A DNA stretch of 64,000 nucleotides from Devosia sp. (GTDB taxonomy: Bacteria > Pseudomonadota > Alphaproteobacteria > Rhizobiales > Devosiaceae). Below, one piece after another: positions 25,763-36,219 of this stretch. Positions within the stretch are counted from its first letter, which is position 1, and the number at the start of each line of letters is the position of its first letter. Made by a program: the position numbers and the translations under genes. The stretch spans positions 1-64,000 of the forward strand of contig NZ_JAGIAW010000004.1 of the NCBI RefSeq assembly GCF_017744655.1, read 5' to 3'. The notes under the pieces are model-generated. The model did no database searches. It worked only from the letters and a program-made list of their open reading frames with translations, and was not told the origin of the DNA.

Positions 25763-26703
25763 GTGACCGATCTGCCCCAGTCCCCTCCGAAAACCTCGCG
25801 CTGGAAAACCTTCCTCCGCTCCGACATCGTCTGGTCCTATCGTCGCTCGCCGGTAACGGTCGTCGCCTCCATCGTGGCGTTCCTCCTGATCTTCATGGCG
25901 GTTTTCGCCCCGCTTCTCGCGCCCTATAATCCGTTCAATCCGGCCACCCTCAATCTCATGGACGGCTTTACCCCGCCCAATTCGAGTTCGATGGGCGGGC
26001 GCTACTTCGCCCTCGGCACCGATAGCCAGGGCCGTGACGTGCTTTCGACCATCATGTATGGCTCGCGCGTCTCGCTCTTCGTCGGCGCCATGGCGACGCT
26101 CTTCGCCATGGTGATGGGCGTCGGTCTTGGCCTCGTCGCCGGCTATGTCGGCGGCCTCTGGGACGCTGTCATCATGCGCGTCGCCGACGTGCAGCTCTCG
26201 TTCCCGGCCATCCTCATCGCCCTTCTTATTTTCGGCGTTGCCCGCGGCATCATCCCGCCCAACCAGCAGGAAGGCGCGGCCATCTGGGTGCTCATCATCG
26301 CCATCGGCCTTGCCAATTGGGCGCAGTTCGCCCGCACGGTGCGCGGCGCCACGATGGTCGAGCGGCAGAAGGACTATGTGGCGGCGGCGCGCATCCTCGG
26401 CGTCAATCCGTTCATCATCCTCCTTCGTCACGTCCTCCCCAATGTCGTCGGGCCGGTGCTCGTCATCGGCACCATTGGCCTCGCGCTCGCCATCATCGAG
26501 GAAGCAACGCTGAGCTACCTCGGCGTCGGCGTGCCCCCGACCCAGCCGTCACTGGGAACACTGATCCGTATCGGCCAGCAATTCCTGTTCTCTGGAGAGT
26601 GGTGGATTCTGCTCTTCCCCGCCATCACGCTGGTGCTCTTGGCGCTCTCGGTCAACCTCCTGGGTGACTGGCTGCGCGACGCCCTCAATCCGAAGTTGCG
26701 CTG

Positions 26704-26704
<1 letters not shown>
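25763..26704 (+). CDS. Dipeptide-type ABC transporter permease (DppC family, second importer)
   Basis: A 313-residue permease starting at GTG 25763, 4 bases after the previous stop, with GGGAGG upstream. It shows the OppC_N helix near 25-50, GTDSQGRDVLS, the EAA loop AARILGVNPFIILLRHVLPN near 208, and the C-terminal LLGDWLRDALNPKLR. It forms the channel with the preceding DppB and overlaps the fused ATPase start by one base. Confidence 0.95.
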
Positions 26705-28344
<1,640 letters not shown>

Positions 28345-28360
28345 GCGAGGCGTGCAGGAG

Positions 28361-28972
28361 ATGAAGTTCCTCGAAGCAAAGCGACGCAGGCACATCATCG
28401 ATTGCACGATCGCCGTGCTGGTGCGCGATGGCGTCGCCGGCACCTCGCTCTCGCGGGTGGCGTCCGAGGCAAAAGTCGCCAAGGGCATCATCTGCTATTA
28501 TTTCGGCAGCAAGGACGGCCTCTTCGATGCCGTCCTTGCCAGCGTTCGCGAGCGCATGGTGGAAGCCATTGTCGAGGATGCCGAAGGGCTCGACGATGAA
28601 TGGCAGCGCGTCGCTGCCTTCGTCACGGGGCATCTGACCTATGTCCGAAAACACCGCGCCGAAGTCCTCGCTCTGCGTCATCTCGCATCCACGCGGGCAG
28701 GGGGCTCGGAAGTCTCCGACCATCTCGCCGTCTGGCGCGAGCAGAAGGATTGGCTCGTCGGCACCCTGACCGCCGGGCAGGATCGCGGCGCCTTCAAATC
28801 CTTCGATCCCGGCGTCGTCGCCACGGCCATATCAGGCGCCCTCGAGAGCGGCCTCCTGCAATGGGCGCATGACGCGACCATCGATCTCGACCTCTATGCC
28901 GGCCAGTTGCTCGATCTCTTCGAACCCGGCGTCTGCGAACCGACGCCCGAGGCCCAACTGGCGTCGGCCTAG
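28361..28972 (+). CDS. TetR family regulator, BetI-like
   Basis: A 203-residue regulator. The helix-turn-helix is IIDCTIAVLVRDGVAGTSLS, then VAKGIICYYFGSKDGLFDAV, a pattern shared with BetI-type proteins. It follows the fused ATPase by 16 bases, so it is probably cotranscribed with the importer it regulates. ATG 28361 is used; a GTG at 28352 has a GAGG at better spacing. The ligand is unknown; BetI itself senses choline, but that should not be carried over. Confidence 0.87.
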   Translation: MKFLEAKRRRHIIDCTIAVLVRDGVAGTSLSRVASEAKVAKGIICYYFGSKDGLFDAVLASVRERMVEAIVEDAEGLDDEWQRVAAFVTGHLTYVRKHRAEVLALRHLASTRAGGSEVSDHLAVWREQKDWLVGTLTAGQDRGAFKSFDPGVVATAISGALESGLLQWAHDATIDLDLYAGQLLDLFEPGVCEPTPEAQLASA

Positions 28973-28989
28973 GGCACCATCTCCCCTCC

Positions 28990-29066
28990 GTCGTCATTGC
29001 CGGGCTTGTCCCGGCAATCCATCCCGCCAAGGCATGGACCACCGGGACAGGCCCGGTGGTGACGAC
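28990..29066. repeat. Double-hairpin intergenic repeat
   Basis: Two perfect 9-bp hairpins, ATTGCCGGG/CCCGGCAAT (28996-29018) and ACCACCGGG/CCCGGTGGT (29038-29060), are enclosed by GTCGTC (28990-28995) and GACGAC (29061-29066). This form resembles dispersed palindromic intergenic elements of alphaproteobacteria. It may also end transcription of the TetR gene. Confidence 0.65.
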
Positions 29067-29159
29067 AAACTGTGAATCTCTCAGTGGGGTTGTGGTGCAG
29101 CGGCCAAGATTTTTGCTTTCCGTATGGAAGAGCCGCGTCCTTTCGTCCGTATATAGCGC

Positions 29160-29678
29160 ATGGTCCCGCCGAAACCCCGCAAATCCGAGGTCATGAACGA
29201 GCTTCCGGCTCTGCGCCGCTATGCGCTGAGCCTGACGCGGCATCCGACCGATGCCGAGGATCTCGTGCATGATGCGCTGGTGCGGGCGATGGAGCGGAGC
29301 GTCACCTACAACCCCGCCGGAAATCTCCGCGGTTGGCTGATGTCGATCCTTCATAACCTGCACATCGACCGGGTCCGCTCCGGCAAGAGTTCGGCGGCCC
29401 GCGATCGCGACTATGCCGCGCAAACCGCCGAGGCCCTGCCCCCCAACCAGCTCGACAGCGTCCGGCTCAATCAGGTGCGCCGCGCGTTCGATACGCTGCC
29501 CGACGAGCAGCGCGAGGCCATGCATCTGGTGACCATTGAAGGCCTCAGCTACGAGGAGGCCGCCGCAGTGCTCGGTGTCCCTGCCGGCACGGTGATGTCG
29601 CGTATTTCGCGTGGGCGGGAAGCCCTGCGACGCTGGGAAAGCGGCCCGGCCCTGAGACTGATCAAAGGAGGCGAATGA
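29160..29678 (+). CDS. ECF-type RNA polymerase sigma factor
   Basis: A 172-residue sigma factor with region 2 (RRYALSLTRHPTDAEDLVHD, then GWLMSILHNLHIDRVR) and region 4 (LPDEQREAMHLVTIEGLSYE, then VPAGTVMSRISRGREAL). The start could be ATG 29160 or ATG 29193; neither has an ideal ribosome site, and family alignments would favour the shorter form. It overlaps the anti-sigma gene by 4 bases. The activating stress is unknown. Confidence 0.9.
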   Translation: MVPPKPRKSEVMNELPALRRYALSLTRHPTDAEDLVHDALVRAMERSVTYNPAGNLRGWLMSILHNLHIDRVRSGKSSAARDRDYAAQTAEALPPNQLDSVRLNQVRRAFDTLPDEQREAMHLVTIEGLSYEEAAAVLGVPAGTVMSRISRGREALRRWESGPALRLIKGGE

Positions 29679-30439
29679 TGCGGAACATTGAAACAGTCGA
29701 CCCCCTGGAACTGGCGGCCTATGTCGACGACCAGCTCGACGTTTCCCGCCGTATCGAAATCGAGCACTGGCTCTCCCAGAACCCTGATATTGCGGCGCAG
29801 GTCATGACGGACCTCCGCATGCGCGACGAACTGCGTCTGGCCCTTGCCGGCGACGAAGTCCCGCCCATGCCGGCCACCAGCGATGTGGCCCGGCGCCTCG
29901 AAGGCCGGTTGCAGCGCGGCCAGTTTTTCCGCCGCCTCCGTCCGCTCGCGGCTGCGTCCTTCCTCCTCAGCGCCGGCTGGATCGCGCATAGCCAGATCGG
30001 TACCCTGCCGGCCCAAGCGTCGAGCGCCGTACCCGAATATGTCACCGCTGCGGTCGAAGCCCACCACATCACGGCCCTCCGCGCCGGCATGCATTCGCAG
30101 CCGCCCGTCACCGATTATGATCCGGCCGAACTTCTCGCCGAGACTGCCATCCGCATGCCCAAGCTGCCGGCCGGCTGGTCAGTGACCGATGTGCAGGTCT
30201 ATCCCTCCCATTTCGGCCCCAGTGTCGAGCTTGCCGTCAATGCCGGCGATCTCGGTGCCGTGTCGCTCTTTGCGGCGCGTCCGGGTCAGTTCATCGTGGA
30301 GCGTCCGTCCACGCGCCATGTCGACGATACGACGACTGCCTATTGGCAGTTCGGCGACATAGCCTATGCGCTCGTTGCGAGCGCTCCGCCCGGCGAGGTG
30401 TCCCGCGCCGCCGGCTCCCTTTTCGATTCCCTATACTGA
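29675..30439 (+). CDS. Anti-sigma factor (membrane-anchored)
   Basis: A 254-residue protein. The N-terminal 40 residues (DPLELAAYVDDQLDVSRRIE) look like an anti-sigma domain, a membrane segment lies near residues 90-106 (AAASFLLSAGWIAHSQIG), and about 145 residues follow outside. The zinc-binding HxxxCxxC of ZAS proteins is absent. It overlaps the ECF gene start-to-stop (ATGA), which supports the pairing. Confidence 0.85.
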   Translation: MMRNIETVDPLELAAYVDDQLDVSRRIEIEHWLSQNPDIAAQVMTDLRMRDELRLALAGDEVPPMPATSDVARRLEGRLQRGQFFRRLRPLAAASFLLSAGWIAHSQIGTLPAQASSAVPEYVTAAVEAHHITALRAGMHSQPPVTDYDPAELLAETAIRMPKLPAGWSVTDVQVYPSHFGPSVELAVNAGDLGAVSLFAARPGQFIVERPSTRHVDDTTTAYWQFGDIAYALVASAPPGEVSRAAGSLFDSLY

Positions 30440-30451
30440 CGGAGACCGACG

Positions 30452-31174
30452 ATGGCTTTGCAGCCACAATCGCGCTGGAGCAATCCGGCATCAACCATGT
30501 CCGGTGCCGCCTTTGACGAAGGCCTGCGCCAGCACATGCTGCGCGTCTACAATTATATGGGCCTCGGCCTCGTCATCACCGGCCTCGTCGCCTTCTTCGT
30601 CGGCTCGACCCCGGCGCTTTATGTGCCGATCTTCGGCTCGCCGCTGAAATGGGTGGTGATGTTAGCGCCGCTCGCCTTCGTGATGTTCTTCTCTTTCAAG
30701 GTCAATTCGATCTCGGCCGGCGCCGCACAGACCATGTTCTGGGCCTTCTGCGCCGTCATGGGGCTCTCCATGGCCTCGATCTTCCTGGTCTTTACCGGCG
30801 CCAGCATTGCCCGCACCTTCTTCATCTCGGCCGCCATGTTCGGCGCGATGAGCCTCTACGGCTATACGACCAAGACGGACCTGACCAAGTTCGGCTCGTT
30901 CCTGATCATGGGCCTGATCGGCGTCGCCATCGCCTCGATCGTCAATATCTTCCTCGGCTCGAGCATGCTGCAGTTCATCGTTTCGGTGGTCGGCATTCTC
31001 GTCTTCCTCGGCCTCACCGCCTGGGATACCCAGACCATCAAGGAACAGTTCGCCGAGAACAATGGCGCCGAAGCCAATCAGAAGCTCGCCGTCATGGGTG
31101 CCCTGTCGCTCTATCTGAGCTTCATCAACATCTTCCAGCTTCTCCTCAGCCTCACCGGCCAGACGGAAGAATAA
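30452..31174 (+). CDS. Bax inhibitor-1/YccA family membrane protein
   Basis: A 240-residue integral membrane protein with about seven hydrophobic segments starting near residue 35. MFWAFCAVMGLSMASIFLVF and the late GLTAWDTQTIKEQF segment are typical of the family; the conserved Asp in the last motif is part of the pH-sensing pair in bacterial BI-1 proteins. It starts 12 bases after the anti-sigma gene, with GGAG upstream, so it is likely part of the ECF operon. A strong terminator follows. Confidence 0.93.
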   Translation: MALQPQSRWSNPASTMSGAAFDEGLRQHMLRVYNYMGLGLVITGLVAFFVGSTPALYVPIFGSPLKWVVMLAPLAFVMFFSFKVNSISAGAAQTMFWAFCAVMGLSMASIFLVFTGASIARTFFISAAMFGAMSLYGYTTKTDLTKFGSFLIMGLIGVAIASIVNIFLGSSMLQFIVSVVGILVFLGLTAWDTQTIKEQFAENNGAEANQKLAVMGALSLYLSFINIFQLLLSLTGQTEE

Positions 31175-31197
31175 GGCGCTTCCAGGCGCCTGAAGGG

Positions 31198-31232
31198 AAA
31201 GGCCGGCGAGACTTTTGGTCTCGCCGGCCTTT
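31198..31232. terminator. Strong bidirectional terminator
   Basis: AAAGGCCGGCGAGAC and GTCTCGCCGGCCTTT form a perfect 15-bp stem with the loop TTTTG. It lies between the convergent BI-1 and DUF885-like genes and ends both transcripts. Confidence 0.9.
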
Positions 31233-31241
31233 CCTATTTGG

Positions 31242-32408
31242 TCATGCCTTCCAGTATTTCTTCAGCGTCGTAGGCGTGTGCATGTTGTCGTAGAGGAAGC
31301 TCCAGAATTCCTTGCGTTCTTCCGGCGCAACCGTCTTCCACACCTCATGCACGGCCATGTCGCCCCCATAATAGGCGTAGACGAATGGCGCCCTGAGGTT
31401 GTGGCTGAGGAAGGCCAGACGCGAGCGCGCCGTCACCGGGTCCTGCAGCGCTTTGTCGGCCATGATGGGCACGATCTCATCAAGGCTCATCCCTTGCGCA
31501 TGCATCATCCAGGCCGCATTGCAGCGCATGGCGCTCCGCAGACGCTGCAGGGCAACACCCAGTTCATCTTCGGGGCCATCCACCCAATCGAGGAAGAACA
31601 TGCCATTGTCGGCAATGCCTTCGAAGAGAGCGCTACTGGCTGAACTCGTCACCACCTGCGCCCCATCGAGCGGCATCTTGCCCTCGGCGACATAGCGTTC
31701 GCGCAGGTTCATGTGCACCAGATGCCCCGGAAACACTTCATGCGTCGCGAGGTGCTTCAGCGAAAAGCGCGTATACGGGAAATCGAGGTTCAGCAGCACT
31801 TTCCGCGTGGGATAGTCGCAGTAGGCCGAGAACGGCACGGCCGTGACACCTGCAGGCTCCATCCATTCATGCGCCATGGGATACATGGTCGCCGTCACCC
31901 GCTCGCGACCCTCAAGGATCAGTGCCTTCAACTCAGCGAGAACGGCCCCCTTCGGCACGCGCGCCTGCGCTTCCCAGCGATTGAAGTCCTCGGTGAGGCT
32001 GCCACCGGCATAGCCAAGCTCATCGAGCTTTTCGCGGATCGTCCTGCGATAGCCTTCCAGCTCGTCGTCGGGCACGAGTTGCGTCTCAACCCGGATCTGC
32101 CTCCGAACGCGGTCGGCAAAGCTGATCGGCTTTTCCTCAAAAGTCGTCACCAGCGCCAGAAGCGAGTCGATCATTTCGTCGACATAGTCACGACGAAGCT
32201 GCGTTTCCGCCTCGCCGGCATTGCGTACTGCAAGGGCTTCGAGCCGTTCCCGCGCCTCGGCATAGTCGCGCAGTTTTGTCGGCTCGACCTCGGCCATGGC
32301 GACCGGGATCAGGCCCTCCTTGTCCAAAAATCCGTCGCTGCGCGGCGTGCTGCGATAAAGCGCGTCGATGCCGGCCGTCAGGCCCGCCAGTTCATTGCCA
32401 ATCAGCAT
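31242..32408 (-). CDS. DUF885-like putative metallopeptidase
   Basis: A 388-residue protein with THEVFPGHLVH near residue 224, a form of the HExxxPGH metal motif found in DUF885 proteins, and a downstream ALFEGIADNG that could give the third ligand. ATG 32408 has AGGAG 9 bases upstream; the frame also runs to a TTG at 32414. It is about two thirds the length of typical DUF885 proteins. It is cotranscribed with the aldo/keto reductase and divergent from the GntR gene of importer 3, so it could process a peptide-like substrate. Confidence 0.72.
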   Translation of the reverse strand: MLIGNELAGLTAGIDALYRSTPRSDGFLDKEGLIPVAMAEVEPTKLRDYAEARERLEALAVRNAGEAETQLRRDYVDEMIDSLLALVTTFEEKPISFADRVRRQIRVETQLVPDDELEGYRRTIREKLDELGYAGGSLTEDFNRWEAQARVPKGAVLAELKALILEGRERVTATMYPMAHEWMEPAGVTAVPFSAYCDYPTRKVLLNLDFPYTRFSLKHLATHEVFPGHLVHMNLRERYVAEGKMPLDGAQVVTSSASSALFEGIADNGMFFLDWVDGPEDELGVALQRLRSAMRCNAAWMMHAQGMSLDEIVPIMADKALQDPVTARSRLAFLSHNLRAPFVYAYYGGDMAVHEVWKTVAPEERKEFWSFLYDNMHTPTTLKKYWKA

Positions 32409-32420
32409 GGCCAAAAGCTC

Positions 32421-33392
32421 CTATTGGTGACCGGCAACCGGCTTGGGTTCGTAAGGGGCTTCCATCAGCGCCACATCCTCGTCGCTGAGTTTCACCTCGA
32501 GCGCCGCCACGGCATCATCGAACTGATGGAGCTTCGAAATACCGACGATGGGGGCAGTAATCCCCGGACGCGTCGCTACCCAGGCATAAGCGATCTGGGC
32601 CGGCGGACGGCCATGGCGTTCAGCCACTGTGCGAACCGCAGCAACCACCGCATCGTCCTGTTCGCGCGAACGGTCATAGAGCGCCGAAGCGGTCTTGTCA
32701 GTCTGCGAGCGGGTCGTGTCGGCGTCGGTGCGGGCCGCCAGGCGCCCGCGGGCGAGGGGGCTCCAGGGGATGACGCCGATGCCTTCCGAGCGGCAGAGCG
32801 GCAGCATTTCGCGCTCTTCCTCGCGGTAGATCAGGTTGTAGTGCGGCTGCATGGAAACGAAGGCCGCCCAACCATTGGCGCGCTGCATCCCAAGAGCCTT
32901 CATAAACTGCCAGGCGTGCATCGAAGACGCGCCGAGATAGCGCACCTTGCCGGCGCGAACCACGTCGTTGAGCGCATCCAGCGTCTCTTCGAGCGGGGTG
33001 CCATAATCGAAACGGTGCAGCTGATAGAGGTCGATATAGTCGGTGCCGAGCCGCTTCAGGCTGCCGTCCACGGCCTCGAAAATATGCTTTCGCGACAGGC
33101 CCCTGTCATTGGGGTCGCTGCTCATCGGGTTGTAGAGCTTTGTCGCCAGCACAAGGTTTTGGCGCTTCCGCGTCGAGAGCACCTTGCCCACCACCTCTTC
33201 GCTCGCTCCCGCCGAATACATGTCGGCCAGGTCGAAGAAGTTGATTCCGAGGTCCACTGCCTTGTCGATGATCGGCCGCGAAGCCGCTTCATCCAGCACC
33301 CATGGGGCCCAGTTTGGCGAGCCGAAGGTCATGCAGCCCAATGCCAGCTGCGACACTTTCAGGCCCGTTCGGCCCAGGTTGCTATATTCCAT
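32421..33392 (-). CDS. Aldo/keto reductase
   Basis: A 323-residue NADP-dependent TIM-barrel reductase. It opens MEYSNLGRTGLKVSQLALGC and keeps the catalytic tetrad context: NFFDLADMYSAG (Asp, Tyr), VLATKLYNPM (Lys) and LYQLHRFDYGTP (His). GAGG lies 8 bases before the start. It is the first gene of the minus-strand pair with the DUF885-like gene and is divergent from the GntR regulator. The carbonyl substrate is unknown. Confidence 0.93.
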   Translation of the reverse strand: MEYSNLGRTGLKVSQLALGCMTFGSPNWAPWVLDEAASRPIIDKAVDLGINFFDLADMYSAGASEEVVGKVLSTRKRQNLVLATKLYNPMSSDPNDRGLSRKHIFEAVDGSLKRLGTDYIDLYQLHRFDYGTPLEETLDALNDVVRAGKVRYLGASSMHAWQFMKALGMQRANGWAAFVSMQPHYNLIYREEEREMLPLCRSEGIGVIPWSPLARGRLAARTDADTTRSQTDKTASALYDRSREQDDAVVAAVRTVAERHGRPPAQIAYAWVATRPGITAPIVGISKLHQFDDAVAALEVKLSDEDVALMEAPYEPKPVAGHQ

Positions 33393-33458
33393 TAGTACAC
33401 CTCAAGACGCAGAAAAAGACGCGCAAACGACGATGTTCCGGCGCGAAAGCCGGTAAAA

Positions 33459-33525
33459 TTCGCCTGATTTCATGCATTTGTGCACATTCGTCAGGCGAAA
33501 TCAAACCGTGTGCAAAAAAATTGCA
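33459..33525. promoter_or_regulatory. Inverted repeats in the AKR/GntR divergent promoter region
   Basis: Three symmetric elements cluster here: TTCGCCTGA (33459-33467) with TCAGGCGAA (33491-33499), whose centres are 32 bases apart; TGCA-TTTG-TGCA (33473-33484); and TGCAA-N5-TTGCA (33511-33525). They are candidate operators for the adjacent GntR-type regulator. Confidence 0.55.
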
Positions 33526-33585
33526 TGCCCTATTGCAGTGTTGGGAACTCGTGGTTACGGTCAGTGTATCAACGTGGTAGAACAC

Positions 33586-34590
33586 ATGTTCACGATAGAC
33601 GCGTCCAGCATCGACAAGTCGCTTCCCGTCCCGGTCGGGACGCAATTGCATGGGCTTTTGAGCTACATGCTGGCCTTCAGCGACATGGCCTATGGCACCA
33701 AGCTCCAATCGGTCCGGCAGCTGGCGAGCGAACTCGGCATTGCGCCGATGACGGTCAGCCAGGTCTACCAACAGCTCCGCGACGAGGGTCTGATCGAGAT
33801 GCGCGCTGGCCTCGGGGCCTTCACGGCGCGCGATCCGCTGGCCGTCGCGGCCTCCGGGCAGCCGATCAACGCGCTGCGCGGCGATATCGAAGCCATCCTC
33901 GCCAAGGCCGAAGCGCTTGGCGTCTCATCCATGGCGCTGGTGTCGATGATCAATGCCGGTGCGCAGATGCGTCGCCCCGCCACCGGTCTCAACATCGTTT
34001 TCGTCTGCATCTTCGAAGGTCCGGGTCGCGACTATGTCGACGAAATCCGGCCGACCCTCGCCAGCAATGATCAGATCGAACTGGTGACGCTCGACAGCAT
34101 TCGCAATGACGGCCCGCAACGGCAGGCCTGCCTTGCCGCCGACATCGTCCTCACCTTCAGCCACAGGGAAGCGGAAGTGCGGGCGTTGGTCGAGGGCAGC
34201 GATGTGCTGGGCCTTCGGTTCATCCCGTCGCAGCGCACCCGGCAGAGCCTTGCGGGTCTCGATTCCCGCGCCCGCGTCGCTGCCATCACCCACTTCAAGG
34301 AATATATCGCGATCATGCGCCCCAGCGTGCGCGAGTTCGCCCCGCATATTTCCGACATCCGCGTCACCTGGTCGTCCGCCGATGATCTCAGCGAGATCAT
34401 CGAGGGCTCCGACGCAGTGGTCTACGCCTCGGGCGCCGATCATGTGGCCCAGCTCGTGCGGCCCGGCGTCCAGTGTTTCGAATATCGCCACGCGCCAGAT
34501 ACCGGCGCTCTCGACACCATTCTGGCTCCGCGGCTTGCCGATCTCAGGCGCGCCAAGGGTGGTCAGCTAGCGGGCCGACTATCCGCTTAA
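33586..34590 (+). CDS. GntR-type regulator with a binding-protein-like C-terminal domain
   Basis: A 334-residue protein. The N-terminal winged helix (KLQSVRQLASELGIAPMTVS, QVYQQLRDEGLIEMRAGLG) is GntR. The remaining 230 residues do not look like FCD, UTRA or aminotransferase domains; alternating hydrophobic strands such as GLNIVFVCIFEG and AADIVLTFSH suggest a Rossmann or periplasmic-binding-like sensor. ATG 33586 is a best guess with weak ribosome-site support. It immediately precedes importer 3 and probably controls it and the divergent pair. Confidence 0.8.
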   Translation: MFTIDASSIDKSLPVPVGTQLHGLLSYMLAFSDMAYGTKLQSVRQLASELGIAPMTVSQVYQQLRDEGLIEMRAGLGAFTARDPLAVAASGQPINALRGDIEAILAKAEALGVSSMALVSMINAGAQMRRPATGLNIVFVCIFEGPGRDYVDEIRPTLASNDQIELVTLDSIRNDGPQRQACLAADIVLTFSHREAEVRALVEGSDVLGLRFIPSQRTRQSLAGLDSRARVAAITHFKEYIAIMRPSVREFAPHISDIRVTWSSADDLSEIIEGSDAVVYASGADHVAQLVRPGVQCFEYRHAPDTGALDTILAPRLADLRRAKGGQLAGRLSA

Positions 34591-34614
34591 TTAGTCACAG
34601 CAAGGGAACAGGGA

Positions 34615-36153
34615 ATGAAGAAGTTTTTGTTGACGACCAGCGCCTTGATAGCGCTGAGCCTCATGCCGGTGCAGACTGGTTTCGCACAGGACAGCAACAC
34701 GCTCATCGTGGGGATGGACGTGGACGCCGGTACGCTTGATCCGCGCCTGATGCGCGACACGACTGCCTCGCGCGCCGCTGACCTCATCTATTCCGGCCTC
34801 GTCCACATCACCCCGAGCCTCGAGCCGGTTCCGGACCTTGCTGAAAGCTGGGAAACGCCCGATCCGCAGACTTTTATCTTCAAGCTTCGTCCGGATCTGA
34901 AGTTCTCGGACGGCAGCCCGCTGACCGCCGATGACGTCGTTTATACCTATACGACGCTGGTCAATCCCGACTTCAACGCCCCGAGCCGCGCGCTCTATGC
35001 GCCGATCTCGGCCGTCGAAGCCGTCGATCCGCAGACCGTGAAGTTCACGCTCTCCGCGCCCTATGCGCCTCTCCTCACCTATCTCGATATCGGCATCGTG
35101 CCCAAGGCGCTGGTTGAAGGCGGTACCGATATCGCGCTCAATCCGGTTGGCGCAGGCCCGATGAAGCTCGTCTCGTGGAACCGTGGCAGCGAGATCGTCC
35201 TCGCGGCCAACGAGAACTACTGGCGCGGCAAGCCGACGATCGAGAACGTCACGCTGAAAATCATCGGCGACAACTCCGCCCGTTCGCAGGCCTTTGAGGC
35301 CGGCGACCTCGATGTCATCCAGTCCCCGCTCGCCCCGCAGGATATCGAACGCCTCAAGGCCGATGACCGCTTCGGCAATGTCATCACTGCAGGTCTCGGC
35401 GTGAATTACCTCAACTTCAACGTCAAGGATCCGCTGCTGTCCGATCCGAAGATGCGCCAGGCTTTTGCCAAGCTCGTCGATCAGGCAACCATCGTGAACG
35501 ACATCTATCAGGGCGTCGATCAGGAAGCGCACTCGATCATCCTGCCCTCGTCCTGGGCTTATTCCGATGCCATCGCGCAGCCGACCTTCGACATCGAAGC
35601 GGCCGTGGCACAGTTCAACGAACTCGGCTGGACCGACAGCAATGCCGACGGCGTGCTGGACAAGGAGGGGCGGGATCTTGAAGTCGTCCTCTCGACCCAC
35701 AGCGAAGATACCAACCGCGTGCAGAGCGTTGAGTTCCTGCAGGCACTCTTTGAAGCCGCCGGCGTCAAGGCAACTGCCCAGATCAGCGATTGGCCGTCGT
35801 TCTCGACCAACTATGTGCAGCAGGGCAAGCATCAGATCGCTCTGCTCGGCTGGCTCAATATCGTCGATCCCGATCGCCTGATGTTCGCCCAGCTCTCGAC
35901 CGGTGGCCCGACCAACTGGGGTGGCTATTCCAACCCTGAAGTCGACGCACTCCTCCAGGAAGGTCGTTCGACCCTCGATCAGGCCGGCCGCGCCGCTGCC
36001 TATCAGAAGGCCGCGACCATCCTTGCCGAAGAGCTGCCCTATTACATCATCTCGGCCCAGGGCTATCAGCTGTTCTACGCCAAGGACCTGCCGGTCGAAG
36101 TGCAGGCCACGCCGCGCGGCAATCTCCGCGGCCTGATCGGCTACGCCGACTGA
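34615..36153 (+). CDS. ABC transporter substrate-binding protein, family 5 (third importer)
   Basis: A 512-residue periplasmic protein with a signal peptide (MKKFLLTTSALIALSLMPV, cleavage likely after FAQ near 24). Family 5 features include DAGTLDPRLMRDTT, DLIYSGLVHI, LRPDLKFSDGSPLTADDVV and RQAFAKLVDQ. It starts 24 bases after the GntR gene, with AGGGA upstream. It is followed by a UUCG-capped hairpin and then the M24 gene. It should define the substrate of importer 3. Confidence 0.95.
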   Translation: MKKFLLTTSALIALSLMPVQTGFAQDSNTLIVGMDVDAGTLDPRLMRDTTASRAADLIYSGLVHITPSLEPVPDLAESWETPDPQTFIFKLRPDLKFSDGSPLTADDVVYTYTTLVNPDFNAPSRALYAPISAVEAVDPQTVKFTLSAPYAPLLTYLDIGIVPKALVEGGTDIALNPVGAGPMKLVSWNRGSEIVLAANENYWRGKPTIENVTLKIIGDNSARSQAFEAGDLDVIQSPLAPQDIERLKADDRFGNVITAGLGVNYLNFNVKDPLLSDPKMRQAFAKLVDQATIVNDIYQGVDQEAHSIILPSSWAYSDAIAQPTFDIEAAVAQFNELGWTDSNADGVLDKEGRDLEVVLSTHSEDTNRVQSVEFLQALFEAAGVKATAQISDWPSFSTNYVQQGKHQIALLGWLNIVDPDRLMFAQLSTGGPTNWGGYSNPEVDALLQEGRSTLDQAGRAAAYQKAATILAEELPYYIISAQGYQLFYAKDLPVEVQATPRGNLRGLIGYAD

Positions 36154-36164
36154 TTGTGACTATC

Positions 36165-36190
36165 CCGGCCGGCGCTTCGGTGCCGGCCGG
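36165..36190 (+). repeat. UUCG-capped stem-loop after the binding-protein gene
   Basis: CCGGCCGGC and GCCGGCCGG form a perfect 9-bp stem, extended by a G-U and a C-G pair to a TTCG tetraloop. There is no T-run. It is a very stable hairpin of the kind that protects the upstream binding-protein message. Confidence 0.7.
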
Positions 36191-36219
36191 CCTTGTGGCC
36201 CCACTCCAAGGACATCGCC

